Shown here: in pieces, positions 1 through 6,522 of the stretch
Layout of the letters: every line of letters begins with the position of its first letter
Numbering within the stretch: position 1 is the stretch's first letter
From: a virus
DNA: 64,000 nt
Direction: 5' to 3' (one strand)
Virus record (IMG/VR): IMGVR_UViG_3300033146_000946
Coordinates: 1 to 64,000 of that record
The notes under the pieces: model-generated
What the model was told of the DNA's origin: nothing
The model's database searches: none
Seen by the model: only the letters and a program-made list of their open reading frames with translations
Made by a program: the position numbers and the translations under genes

Positions 1-246
1 GATGTAATAGTAAAAGTAGAAGGTGGATTATTATCATTTACAGCTACAAGTACTTCTACAAATGGTGAATCAGCATCTTGGACACAAATATTATCAGGTA
101 TAACAAATGCTTATGTTGAAGGATATGTAGGATTTGGTGCAGCTGATACATGGGAATCATCTGTATATACATGGTATTTTCAAGAATTAAATGAATTAAC
201 ACCTCAACCTAGTAATCCTAGACCTAGGTTTTGGGTTATAAGTTAA
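1..246 (+). CDS. 3' end of a tail-fibre-like protein with a lectin-like C-terminal domain (partial)
   Basis: The frame is open from base 1 to a TAA at 244-246, so only the last 81 residues are visible. The readable end includes YVEGYVGFGAADTWESSVY followed by TWYFQEL. That resembles the closing strands of legume-lectin or concanavalin-type beta sandwiches, where a YVGFSA-like strand is followed by a W-F strand. A short Pro-rich tail ends the protein. It lies just upstream of another fibre-like gene and probably encodes a receptor- or glycan-binding virion protein. The lectin resemblance is a family-level impression from a short segment; the N-terminus and true size are outside the window. Confidence 0.7.
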   Translation, partial: DVIVKVEGGLLSFTATSTSTNGESASWTQILSGITNAYVEGYVGFGAADTWESSVYTWYFQELNELTPQPSNPRPRFWVIS

Positions 247-257
247 GGAGAATAAAA

Positions 258-728
258 ATGGATAATATAAAAACATTTCATTTACAAAGTAAATTAGGTG
301 TAACAGATGGATCAATTGTTAGTATAATTAATCCATATATAGATGGTGCTTTTCCATATTGGATATCAAATGGAACAGGTGCTAGATTAATTAAAATAAA
401 AGCAATGGCTGGTGAAGTCGTTGCAGGAATGGGTGGAGGTACTGTTGTTACAAAAATCTACAGAACTGATGCACATGCTATATCTGATAATCCTGACATA
501 TCAACTCATGGTTTATCATCAACTAAAATAACAGATACTTGGGAATATTTAACAGAAATAGATTATTCTGCTTCTAATACTGAAATGCAATATGGTGTAG
601 ATTTTAGAATGGTTAATATTAATATAGATAAGCCGTCATTTATAATAGGTGTTGTTGAATTAGTTGGTGATATAAAAATTGAAAATTTATTTATGTGGAT
701 TGAATATGTTGATAATCCATTAGAATAA
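258..728 (+). CDS. putative fibre/baseplate accessory protein with shared C-terminal beta domain
   Basis: The start is ATG 258, 7 bases after an AAGGAG site at 245-250; an upstream in-frame TTG at 231 lies inside the previous gene and lacks a ribosome site. The product is 156 residues, with no signal peptide. The segment from about residue 40 to the end reads like alternating beta strands and finishes with ENLFMWIEYVDNPLE. The protein encoded at 1541-2341 has the same pattern at its end (DIFLWVKYNDIEE), preceded in both by a LIKIKA/KIKITKLK strand and an (I/L)IGVVEL/LIGEVQ strand. The two genes therefore appear to share a C-terminal domain. The function is unknown; a structural role is inferred from the neighbouring fibre genes. 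Confidence 0.75.
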   Translation: MDNIKTFHLQSKLGVTDGSIVSIINPYIDGAFPYWISNGTGARLIKIKAMAGEVVAGMGGGTVVTKIYRTDAHAISDNPDISTHGLSSTKITDTWEYLTEIDYSASNTEMQYGVDFRMVNINIDKPSFIIGVVELVGDIKIENLFMWIEYVDNPLE

Positions 729-738
729 GGATAATATT

Positions 739-885
739 ATGACAGAATTATTAAAAGAATTAATTAAAAAAGTTGATTCTATTGAAAATAAATTAGATAA
801 TATTACTGAAAAAATAAGTAATATTGAATCTGATATTAATCGATTAAAAAAACGAATTGATTTTATAGAACAAGATATAAAATAA
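739..885 (+). CDS. small coiled-coil protein (48 aa)
   Basis: This short reading frame starts at ATG 739 after an AAGGATAA-like ribosome site and ends at TAA 883-885. It encodes 48 residues with heptad-like spacing of Ile/Leu and many Lys/Glu/Asn (LLKELIKKVDSIENKLDNI and so on), which predicts one continuous amphipathic helix or coiled coil. It fits exactly between two other genes (10 bases after one, 2 bases before the next), which supports it being real. No catalytic motif is visible. It could be a small oligomeric accessory or a partner of the membrane-anchored coiled-coil protein encoded next. Confidence 0.6.
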   Translation: MTELLKELIKKVDSIENKLDNITEKISNIESDINRLKKRIDFIEQDIK

Positions 886-887
886 TT

Positions 888-1406
888 ATGAAACATTTAA
901 TTTCTAAGTTTATCTTTGCTTTTGAATTATCTATTTTTATAACTAGTTGTGCTATTATTCTTAAAAATCCAATAGTAGTTCATAATGATAAAGCTAGTGG
1001 TGATATTTATTTTCATAAACAATGTGAAGAAACTAATACACGAGAACAAACATCTAGAAAACAAACTGCAGTTTCTGCTACTAAAAGATTAGGTGGATTA
1101 GATGCAATTCAAATTGTTAATGATGAATTAGAACAATATGATAAACAAAAAGATGCACAATTAAAAAAGGTTGAACAATCTTTAGATTCTGATAGTTCAC
1201 GTTTGGAATTTTTAAGAGTACAATTAATAGATGCTAAAAAACAGCGAACATTATATGAGACTATTTTTAAAGAATTACAAACAGATAGCACTGCTGCTAA
1301 ATTTCAAGTAGAACAAGCTAGAACTGATTGGCAAGATTCAGAAGATAAAGTTGTAAATTTAATTGCTGAAATTAGAGCATTAAAAGTTAAACTTGGAGTT
1401 AAATAA
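888..1406 (+). CDS. membrane- or lipid-anchored coiled-coil protein
   Basis: The product is 172 residues. The N-terminus has a basic start, a hydrophobic stretch (residues 8-27) and a lipobox-like ITSC with Cys at residue 21, so it may be a lipoprotein. The Glu at residue 13 inside the hydrophobic stretch is unusual, and a plain transmembrane anchor is equally possible. From about residue 70 to the end the protein is charged and helical with coiled-coil character. Anchor plus periplasmic coiled coil is the layout of spanin-type lysis proteins, and a single-span membrane protein follows directly. A lysis role is inference from architecture only. No strong ribosome site precedes ATG 888, so it may be translated by coupling with the gene before it. 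Confidence 0.65.
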   Translation: MKHLISKFIFAFELSIFITSCAIILKNPIVVHNDKASGDIYFHKQCEETNTREQTSRKQTAVSATKRLGGLDAIQIVNDELEQYDKQKDAQLKKVEQSLDSDSSRLEFLRVQLIDAKKQRTLYETIFKELQTDSTAAKFQVEQARTDWQDSEDKVVNLIAEIRALKVKLGVK

Positions 1407-1407
1407 T

Positions 1408-1551
1408 ATGAATAATTATAATAAAAATAAAGTAATAACTATAATAATATGGATAGTTTTTATATTATTATTAATACGTATGTGTCCTAGATTAGACTAT
1501 ACGACATATTTCATAAATTATGATAAAAAGGAGATAAAACATGATAGATAA
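1408..1551 (+). CDS. small single-span membrane protein (47 aa)
   Basis: The frame runs from ATG 1408, just after the TAA of the previous gene, to TAA 1549-1551, overlapping the first codons of the next gene. The product has a short polar N-terminus, one hydrophobic segment (residues 9-23, VITIIIWIVFILLLI) and a charged C-terminus. The Shine-Dalgarno of the next gene (AAGGAG) lies inside this frame. Size and topology would suit a small holin or spanin partner, but nothing in the sequence proves that. It could also be a chance frame, although its snug position argues against it. Confidence 0.5.
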   Translation: MNNYNKNKVITIIIWIVFILLLIRMCPRLDYTTYFINYDKKEIKHDR

Positions 1552-2341
1552 AAATGTTTTAAGTTTCGAAGATGGATTGAATATTAATATTGGTGAGGCA
1601 AGTTCATATAAAATTACTTATGGTGATTATTGTGAAGATTGCACTGAAACATTATTTGATTTACATTGGGATGAAGATAGTTGTTTAAATTATAAATTAG
1701 ATATTTATAGTGAAACTGAATTTAAATGTGATGTTACAATTGATGCTAATTTATCAGTCAATGAAAACACATTTCTATATGGTGATGTTGAAGTAGATGG
1801 TGATTCAATATTTAATGGTGATGTTACATTTAATGGTGATGTTAATGGTATTGAAGTATCATGTACTAGTAGTAATACAATTCTTTTATATAAAGATAAA
1901 AGCGTTCCAAATTATAGTATTTTAGGTGTAAATGGTTCGGATGCTTTACCAGATATGCCATATGTAGCTTCTAAAAAAATTAAAATAACTAAATTAAAAT
2001 TATTAATTGGTGAATCTAAAATAGAAGCAGATGATACTTTTAAAATAAATTTATATGAAACTGAATTAAATGGATTAGTTGGATATGATGCTAATACATC
2101 TAGCATAACATATATATCTAATATAAATCCTAATATAATTAATAAATTATATGAAATAGATTTAGATTGCGCAAATATGAATACTGATGCATATGGTAAT
2201 AGACGATATAGATATGTCACTTTAGATGTTGATATTGAAACAACATTTGTACCTGCTGCATTAATTGGTGAAGTACAAACATCAGTTAAAGGAATAGATG
2301 ATATATTCTTATGGGTTAAATATAATGATATAGAGGAATAA
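1541..2341 (+). CDS. fibre-like structural protein with NGDV repeats
   Basis: ATG 1541 follows a strong AAGGAG site. The product has 266 residues. Residues about 60-105 contain short repeats of the type (V/D)DGDSIFNGDVTFNGDVNG, typical of trimeric beta-prism or beta-helical fibre shafts. The last 120 residues match in pattern the C-terminal half of the protein encoded at 258-728 (KIKITKLKLLIGE ... LIGEVQ ... DDIFLWVKYND). Cysteines cluster in the N-terminal third (DYCEDCTETLFDLHWDEDSC). A tail-fibre or fibre-tip role is inferred from shaft-like repeats plus a shared terminal domain; no enzyme motif is seen. Confidence 0.7.
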   Translation: MIDKNVLSFEDGLNINIGEASSYKITYGDYCEDCTETLFDLHWDEDSCLNYKLDIYSETEFKCDVTIDANLSVNENTFLYGDVEVDGDSIFNGDVTFNGDVNGIEVSCTSSNTILLYKDKSVPNYSILGVNGSDALPDMPYVASKKIKITKLKLLIGESKIEADDTFKINLYETELNGLVGYDANTSSITYISNINPNIINKLYEIDLDCANMNTDAYGNRRYRYVTLDVDIETTFVPAALIGEVQTSVKGIDDIFLWVKYNDIEE

Positions 2342-2342
2342 T

Positions 2343-2900
2343 ATGGAATTATTTACTGAAATTTCTAATAAATGGGAATTAATATTAGCAGTTATATATA
2401 TTATTTATAATGAATATAAAAGATATAAAAATACAAATGATAATTTACTTAAAGATAAAATATTATTAATAGAACAATTAGCAAAAGAAAATCAAAAAGA
2501 TTTTGATGAAATTAAATTTAATTATTATAAAGAAATTGAACGATTTACTATTAATAAAATAAAACATTTTAATAATAATATTATTATTCAATATAACAAT
2601 TTAGATATAATTAAACTTTTAGCTATTGATGATTTATTAATTAGAACTGGATTAAAAATTCAAGATGAATTAATGAGTCATGTGTTAACAAATGGATATC
2701 ACGATTTAAATCATACTGAATTAGAAGATTATATTATATATATTTCTGATATAGTATTTGATATTTATCAACGTAAATTATTAGCTAATGATCTAGGAAT
2801 TTCAGTATTTGATTATATTGATAGAAATGAAATAATAGCATATGTTCGAGATATAATTCAAACTTCAATTAATATTAAAAATAGGTTGAATAATCTATAA
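2343..2900 (+). CDS. membrane-anchored helical protein of unknown function
   Basis: The start is ATG 2343, 1 base after the previous stop, so translation is probably coupled. The product has 185 residues. Residues 11-24 form a hydrophobic segment (WELILAVIYIIYNEY) that could be a membrane anchor, followed by a long charged helical region rich in Lys, Asn, Ile and Asp. No Cys clusters, catalytic motifs or known domain are recognised. The gene closes the first transcription unit: the next gene has its own promoter-like element and ribosome site. N-terminal anchor plus cytoplasmic or periplasmic helices would suit a lysis or superinfection role, but that is a guess. Confidence 0.65.
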   Translation: MELFTEISNKWELILAVIYIIYNEYKRYKNTNDNLLKDKILLIEQLAKENQKDFDEIKFNYYKEIERFTINKIKHFNNNIIIQYNNLDIIKLLAIDDLLIRTGLKIQDELMSHVLTNGYHDLNHTELEDYIIYISDIVFDIYQRKLLANDLGISVFDYIDRNEIIAYVRDIIQTSINIKNRLNNL

Positions 2901-2901
2901 A

Positions 2902-2910
2902 ATTATACTA
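2902..2910 (+). promoter_or_regulatory. near-copy of the ACTATACTA promoter-like element
   Basis: The site reads ATTATACTA followed by TATTATAAATAG, one mismatch from the 9-mer repeated across the window. It lies 47 bases before ATG 2949, the same spacing as the exact copies before 5711, 20395 and 34436. Promoter function is inferred. Confidence 0.45.
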
Positions 2911-2938
2911 TATTATAAATAGATCATATTATAATATA
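2909..2938. other. AT-only inverted repeat before a strong ribosome site
   Basis: TATATTATAA (2909-2918) and TTATAATATA (2929-2938) are perfect inverted 10-mers with a 10-base spacer, ending directly at the AGGAGG ribosome site of the 2949 gene. It could be an operator or a weak RNA hairpin that influences translation; in DNA this AT-rich it may also be chance. Confidence 0.4.
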
Positions 2939-2948
2939 GGAGGTTAAT

Positions 2949-3095
2949 ATGACATTAGATGAAGTAATTATTAAAGCTTATGACAGTACTGGTGATATCA
3001 TTCAAACTATTAAAGTTTTGAAAGAAGAAATAGTAAAATTAAGCGAAGAAAATTCTAAATTAAAAAAAGAATTAGAGGATAATCAAAATGATTAA
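2949..3095 (+). CDS. small coiled-coil protein (48 aa)
   Basis: ATG 2949 follows a strong AGGAGG site at 2938-2943 and the frame ends at TAA 3093-3095, overlapping the start of the next gene by 8 bases. The product is 48 residues: about 20 residues of mixed sequence and then a charged leucine/isoleucine heptad stretch (IKVLKEEIVKLSEENSKL). It is first in a unit of five or more small genes with coupled starts, ahead of a terminase-like ATPase. The good ribosome site, promoter-like element at fixed distance and coupling make it a convincing small gene. Function unknown. Confidence 0.65.
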   Translation: MTLDEVIIKAYDSTGDIIQTIKVLKEEIVKLSEENSKLKKELEDNQND

Positions 3096-3621
3096 TCTCA
3101 GAAAATTGATGACTCCAAAATTGGAGTCATCTTTTATTGATGTAGATCTTAAATATATGAGTAGTATTCAACTGAAAATGTTGAATTTTATAAAAAATAA
3201 TCCTAGAAGTATTATTACTGCTCCAAGACAAATTGGTAAAACTTTATTTTTAATTATGGCTGCAGCAGTTAGCAATAATAATGTTTGTATTATATCTTTA
3301 CATAATAATATTAATAAATTTATATTTGAAATGGCAAAAAAATGTTATTCTGATAATAATATAGAATTTACATTTAATACCAATGCTAAAATTATTATGA
3401 TAGATGATAAAAAAATAGTATTTAAATCTCGATATAATGATTTATCTAATTATGATAATTATGATATATATGTCGATGAATGTTATATGTTTCCAGATTT
3501 AGGAAAATTACCTATTAAAGATGCTGATACTTGTGTAATGGTTGGTACTCCTAATTCTAATAACTTTAATTATAATAACATAGGTTTATTTGCTGGATTA
3601 AATATCAATGGAGATTCATAA
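3088..3621 (+). CDS. short terminase-like ATPase domain protein
   Basis: The product has 177 residues and carries the ATPase signatures of large terminase subunits: a Q-motif-like LQ/LK helix near residue 29, Walker A APRQIGKT at residues 45-52, a Walker B DIYVDE with the acidic pair D130-E131, and a coupling-motif-like VMVGTPNSN at about 150-158. The protein stops there, so the RNase H-like nuclease domain of a full TerL is absent. The real TerL of this phage is encoded at 9657-11474. This could be an ATPase paralogue with a separate packaging, regulatory or defence role, or a decayed duplicate. The frame is intact, has an AGAGG site and is coupled to both neighbours, which argues for function. 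Confidence 0.7.
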   Translation: MINLRKLMTPKLESSFIDVDLKYMSSIQLKMLNFIKNNPRSIITAPRQIGKTLFLIMAAAVSNNNVCIISLHNNINKFIFEMAKKCYSDNNIEFTFNTNAKIIMIDDKKIVFKSRYNDLSNYDNYDIYVDECYMFPDLGKLPIKDADTCVMVGTPNSNNFNYNNIGLFAGLNINGDS

Positions 3622-3869
3622 TGAAAATATCTGAACTTGAATCAAAAATTAATTTACTAAAATTAGATGATGATGATGTTATATGGAATATAAGAATGCC
3701 AGATAAATCATGTGAGATTTGTGGTGGACATGGTATTAAAGCATGGGATGGTGAAGATTCAGTTTTATGTGAATGTTTATATTCAACTGATTCAACTAGA
3801 GAACTCATGCCATTTGTAATTCTTCGAGGATTGCATAATTTAAAAAGAAGGCAGGTATATGATGAGTAG
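3621..3869 (+). CDS. small zinc-ribbon-like protein
   Basis: The start ATG shares a base with the preceding TAA (overlap TAATG). The product is 82 residues. The centre carries CEICGGHGIKAWDG followed by LCECL, a CxxCxGxG ... CxC arrangement resembling DnaJ-type or rubredoxin-like zinc knuckles. Metal binding is likely; the rest is a charged helical N-terminus and a basic C-terminus. Small zinc proteins of this kind are common in phage accessory regions and may bind nucleic acid or host proteins. No specific function can be assigned. Confidence 0.7.
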   Translation: MKISELESKINLLKLDDDDVIWNIRMPDKSCEICGGHGIKAWDGEDSVLCECLYSTDSTRELMPFVILRGLHNLKRRQVYDE

Positions 3870-4056
3870 AATTGATTCAGCAGCTTTCGATGATATGTTA
3901 ACAGTTCAGGATATAACTAGAGTTAAATCTTCGGCTGATGTTATTAATAAAAATCGAGAGAATGCAAAAGAGCGTAATGCAGGAAAAAATTATGGTAAAA
4001 ATCAGAAAACTAGTACAGTTTTAACTGATAAAAAGAAATGTAAAAAAAAGAAATAA
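3859..4056 (+). CDS. small basic protein
   Basis: The start lies inside the end of the preceding gene (ATGATGAG); ATG 3859 is 7 bases from an AAGAAGG site, and ATG 3862 is an alternative. The product has 65 residues. The C-terminal half is extremely Lys/Asn-rich and ends KKKCKKKK, which suggests nucleic acid or membrane-surface binding. The N-terminal half is mixed and may fold. No family recognised. Coupling on both sides (stop at 4056, next ATG at 4059) supports expression. Confidence 0.6.
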   Translation: MMSRIDSAAFDDMLTVQDITRVKSSADVINKNRENAKERNAGKNYGKNQKTSTVLTDKKKCKKKK

Positions 4057-4058
4057 AC

Positions 4059-4340
4059 ATGAATGAATTTATATATCTAGCAAATTTTAAATTTAGTAAT
4101 CTAACTATTGATAAATTCTTAATTATCAAAATAACTAAATTTTTTATTAAAACAATAGATATAAATGGTCAAATTATTTATTTTTCTAATACATTAGAGG
4201 AGATAGCATTTACTGAGTTAAATGCTATCTTTAATTTATTAAATAAAATTAATAAAGAAATAGGATTACATCCAGAATATAAATCGTTTTTATTACATAA
4301 ACAAAGAATTATTGAAAAATATTATAAAAAACTTGATTAA
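4059..4340 (+). CDS. hypothetical protein (93 aa)
   Basis: The start is ATG 4059, 2 bases after the previous stop. The product alternates Phe/Ile/Leu with Lys/Asn and looks like a small alpha/beta protein ending in a basic helix (HKQRIIEKYYKKLD). There is no signal peptide and no metal or nucleotide motif. It is the last gene of the coupled small-gene unit 2949-4340; the following 50 bases are nearly pure A/T and precede dUTPase. Function unknown. Confidence 0.6.
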   Translation: MNEFIYLANFKFSNLTIDKFLIIKITKFFIKTIDINGQIIYFSNTLEEIAFTELNAIFNLLNKINKEIGLHPEYKSFLLHKQRIIEKYYKKLD

Positions 4341-4390
4341 TTATATATTATATATTATATTATAAGAGTCATTAGAAAAGGAGAATATTG

Positions 4391-5008
4391 ATGGCTGAAA
4401 CAAATACTATTAAAAAAGAAAACAAAATAACATTAAAAGTTGAAAAAATTTATGATAATGCACCTTTACCAACTAAACCTACAACTGAAACTGATGCTGG
4501 TTATGATATAGTAGCTCATAATGTAAAAAGAATATATGCACATTTTGGTTCTAATAGTGAAAGAATTTTAGAAGATGAAGACATGGAATATAAATTTGTT
4601 GAACCTGGTGTAATTGAACTTCAACAAGGTGAACGTGCTTTAATTGGTACTGGACTTAAAATGACAGTTGGACCTGGTTATGAAATACAAGTTAGACCAA
4701 GAAGTGGTCTTGCTCTCAAACAAGGATTAACAGTAGTAAATACTCCTGGAACTATCGATGAAGCATTTAGAAATGAAGTTGGTGTAATAATTATGAATAC
4801 TTCTCGAAAAGCACAAAGAATTAAATTAGGTGATAGAATTGCTCAAATTGTACCTAAAAAAGTTGAATTATTAGAAATTGAAGAAACTAAATTAAATGAT
4901 GATACAGATAGAGGTAAAGGTGGATTTGGACATAGTAATGATAAAGATTTTGTAGAACCTATAGATTTTGGAAATAAAAATAAATCTACACCTTTTAATT
5001 TTATGTAG
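4391..5008 (+). CDS. dut: dUTP diphosphatase (trimeric dUTPase)
   Basis: Hydrolyses dUTP to dUMP and diphosphate, keeping uracil out of phage DNA and supplying dUMP for dTTP. The start is ATG 4391, 7 bases after AAAAGGAG; a TTG just before it is not needed. The product is 205 residues. All five trimeric dUTPase motifs are readable: I TDAGYDI, II RPRSGLALK (with the catalytic-pocket Ser), III TVVNTPGTIDEAFRNEVGV (with the nucleophile-activating Asp), IV GDRIAQIVP, V RGKGGFGHS. It is longer than the usual 140-150 residues because of an N-terminal extension and an insertion between motifs I and II (around YAHFGSNSERILEDEDMEY), as in some phage enzymes. A hairpin terminator follows. Confidence 0.96.
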   Translation: MAETNTIKKENKITLKVEKIYDNAPLPTKPTTETDAGYDIVAHNVKRIYAHFGSNSERILEDEDMEYKFVEPGVIELQQGERALIGTGLKMTVGPGYEIQVRPRSGLALKQGLTVVNTPGTIDEAFRNEVGVIIMNTSRKAQRIKLGDRIAQIVPKKVELLEIEETKLNDDTDRGKGGFGHSNDKDFVEPIDFGNKNKSTPFNFM

Positions 5009-5012
5009 AATA

Positions 5013-5021
5013 ACTATACTA
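5013..5021 (+). promoter_or_regulatory. ACTATACTA element downstream of dUTPase
   Basis: Exact copy of the repeated 9-mer, beginning 5 bases after the dUTPase stop. A hairpin terminator starts 15 bases further on, so if this is a promoter most transcripts would be very short unless the hairpin is read through. Confidence 0.4.
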
Positions 5022-5035
5022 TATGTAGACTTACT

Positions 5036-5062
5036 AAAGGCAGAATTGTCTGCCTTTTTATT
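5036..5062 (+). terminator. rho-independent terminator after dUTPase
   Basis: AAAGGCAGA and TCTGCCTTT form a perfect 9-bp stem around the 4-base loop ATTG, followed by a T-rich run (TTTTTATTT counting the stem end). It lies between dUTPase and the gene starting at 5085. Confidence 0.85.
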
Positions 5063-5084
5063 TAAAAATTTATGGAGATGTATT

Positions 5085-5561
5085 ATGAAATTTACAATAG
5101 ATACAGATTTAACTAGCCAAGGTACAGCTATTTTAAAAGATGGTGTGAATATTGGTGAAGATAGAATGATTGCTTCAATATCATTTACAGCAGAAGGAAA
5201 AAATAAGAAGTATAATGAAGATTCTTATATTTATTTAAATATTACATCATTTGATTCAGATGGTAATGTTTATAGAGAAACTTTTGGTAAAAATAAAAAT
5301 ATACAAGATAATATCACACCTATTGGTGTTGAAGATTCAGCTAAATTAGATATGGCAGATTTTGAACAATTTATTGGTGTGAAAGTTGAAGATTCAGAAG
5401 AATCTAATACAGATGAGAAATCAGAATTAATTGATAATATTATTAAGATTTCAGCAGAAAAGAAAATCAAATGTGCTTCTAAAGAAATTCTTTCTAAAAG
5501 AAGTATAGATAGCTTGAAAGATAAGCTGGCCGATCTAGGTTTCACTTCCGATGAAGCCTAA
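5085..5561 (+). CDS. hypothetical protein, possible virion accessory (158 aa)
   Basis: The best start is ATG 5085, 7 bases after GGAG at 5074-5077. The frame is open further upstream, to 4968, but that would run through the dUTPase end and the terminator. The first 85 residues read as a beta-rich domain (MKFTIDTDLTSQGTAILKDG, then IASISFTAEG). The last 50 residues form a helical unit that resembles a small SAP/HeH-like helix-extension-helix (KKIKCASKEILSKRSIDSLK followed by DKLADLGF), a type often used for DNA or protein binding. This second reading is tentative. It is an isolated single-gene unit flanked by terminators on both sides. Confidence 0.65.
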   Translation: MKFTIDTDLTSQGTAILKDGVNIGEDRMIASISFTAEGKNKKYNEDSYIYLNITSFDSDGNVYRETFGKNKNIQDNITPIGVEDSAKLDMADFEQFIGVKVEDSEESNTDEKSELIDNIIKISAEKKIKCASKEILSKRSIDSLKDKLADLGFTSDEA

Positions 5562-5569
5562 ACATAACA

Positions 5570-5599
5570 TTATATAAAACAAACCCCAGTTTTATATAA
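5570..5599 (+). other. hairpin with C-rich loop
   Basis: TTATATAAAAC (5570-5580) and GTTTTATATAA (5589-5599) are perfect inverted repeats around the loop AAACCCCA. There is no T-tract, so it is not a classical terminator. It sits 8 bases after the stop of the 5085 gene and 25 bases before a true terminator. Possible RNA 3'-end stabiliser or protein-binding site. Confidence 0.5.
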
Positions 5600-5624
5600 A
5601 AGCATTTCCAATTACCTTTCTATC

Positions 5625-5662
5625 AGAAGAGTGTATCACTAGATATACTCTTCTTTTATTTT
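5625..5662 (+). terminator. rho-independent terminator
   Basis: AGAAGAGTGTATC (5625-5637) pairs with GATATACTCTTCT (5642-5654), with one G-T wobble, around the loop ACTA, followed by TTTATTTTAT. It closes the 5085 gene unit directly before the next promoter-like element. Confidence 0.85.
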
Positions 5663-5664
5663 AT

Positions 5665-5673
5665 ACTATACTA
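5665..5673 (+). promoter_or_regulatory. ACTATACTA promoter-like element upstream of 5711
   Basis: The wider site reads TATACTATACTATATTTGACA, lies straight after a terminator and 46 bases before ATG 5711. A small inverted repeat GACAT-gtaa-ATGTC follows at 5679-5692, inside the predicted leader. The inner TATACT resembles a -10 hexamer, with no -35 visible. Confidence 0.6.
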
Positions 5674-5710
5674 TATTTGACATGTAAATGTCTAATATAA
5701 GGAGATTAAT

Positions 5711-6007
5711 ATGAGATACTATTTAAGTGATACAACTGTTACTGTTACACCACCTAGTGGTTTATATATTGTTGTAGAAGACATTGATGGAACTGGTACT
5801 ATTGAAATACAAGATAGTTTAGGTACTACTTTAACAAGTAATCCTCTTCCACAAAAATATCCATATCCTGTAGATATTATAGCAACTGGACAAGTTGAAG
5901 TTTTAGTATCTTATGCAGGCGATAATTATAGTGAAAAAACATTCGAAAGCAATGGAAGTACTGGACATTATCCTGGTAAATGGGGTTCTGGTGTAGGAGC
6001 TAAATAA
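5711..6007 (+). CDS. small beta-rich protein, possible head-fibre or decoration component
   Basis: ATG 5711 follows an AAGGAG site and has its own promoter-like element. The product has 98 residues and is rich in Thr, Gly, Val and Pro (TVTVTPPSGLYIVVEDIDG and so on), reading as one small beta-sandwich with a Gly-rich C-terminus (PGKWGSGVGAK). No signal peptide or enzyme motif. Such proteins are often minor virion decorations, but this is inference from composition. It starts the long unit that runs into the packaging and head genes. Confidence 0.65.
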   Translation: MRYYLSDTTVTVTPPSGLYIVVEDIDGTGTIEIQDSLGTTLTSNPLPQKYPYPVDIIATGQVEVLVSYAGDNYSEKTFESNGSTGHYPGKWGSGVGAK

Positions 6008-6114
6008 TGTTTACAGGTAGAAGAAGATCTATTAATAAACGTAAACAAAATAATATTATTAAAAATAAAGCTATTATCAAAATTAAAGAAATTAAACGTA
6101 AAAAAAGTAGGTAA
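6007..6114 (+). CDS. very basic 35-residue peptide
   Basis: The ATG overlaps the previous stop by 1 base (TAATG) and the frame ends at TAA 6112-6114, 2 bases before the next ATG. The product begins MFTGRRRSINKRKQNN and is nearly half Lys/Arg. It has no hydrophobic segment. Exact fit between its neighbours supports translation. It might bind nucleic acid or serve as a small internal virion peptide; unproven. Confidence 0.5.
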   Translation: MFTGRRRSINKRKQNNIIKNKAIIKIKEIKRKKSR

Positions 6115-6116
6115 TT

Positions 6117-6521
6117 ATGGATAATGCTAAAATAATACGAGTTGAAACTGATCCAAATTATGGTACATTTGGTGTATTAACATTGAATGGTGAAGTTGCA
6201 TGTGTAACACTTGAACCATATTCTATGGATAATAGAAAGAACATATCCTGTATACCAACAGGACAATATATCTGTAAAAGATATCATTCTAAAAAACATC
6301 CTAATACATTTCAAGTTACTAATGTTGCTGGTAGAAGTAGTATTTTAATACATCCTGGTAATATTAAAAAACATACAAATGGTTGTATTTTATTAGGATC
6401 AGAATTTGGAATATTAGGAAATAAAAATGGTATATTAGAATCAAGTAAAGCCTTTGATAAATTTATGAAATTTTTTGAAGGAAAAGATGAATTTAGATTA
6501 ACAATTGTAGAGGAATTTTAA
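6117..6521 (+). CDS. DUF5675 family protein
   Basis: The product has 134 residues and matches the DUF5675 pattern I recall: GTFGVLTLNGEVACVTLEP, then N-ISCIPTGQY, then FQVTNVAGRSSILIHPGN, then NGCILLGSEFG. The conserved His in ILIHPGN and Cys in NGCILLG resemble the His/Cys pair of L,D-transpeptidase-like folds, which has led to suggestions of a cell-wall-related activity for the family; that is not established. It is common in phage genomes near lysis or structural genes. Here it is coupled to a small basic peptide upstream and a Cys-rich protein downstream. Family confidence is good, function uncertain. Confidence 0.8.
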   Translation: MDNAKIIRVETDPNYGTFGVLTLNGEVACVTLEPYSMDNRKNISCIPTGQYICKRYHSKKHPNTFQVTNVAGRSSILIHPGNIKKHTNGCILLGSEFGILGNKNGILESSKAFDKFMKFFEGKDEFRLTIVEEF

Positions 6522-6522
6522 A

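Noticed and set aside
231-257. TTG 231 as the start of the 258 gene
   Set aside because: It lies inside the preceding gene; the AAGGAG at 245-250 fits ATG 258.
3621-3869. DnaJ co-chaperone call for the CxxCxGxG protein
   Set aside because: Only one and a half zinc-knuckle motifs are present and there is no J-domain.
4968-5084. Upstream start for the 5085 gene
   Set aside because: It would extend the protein through the dUTPase end and a perfect terminator; ATG 5085 has its own GGAG.
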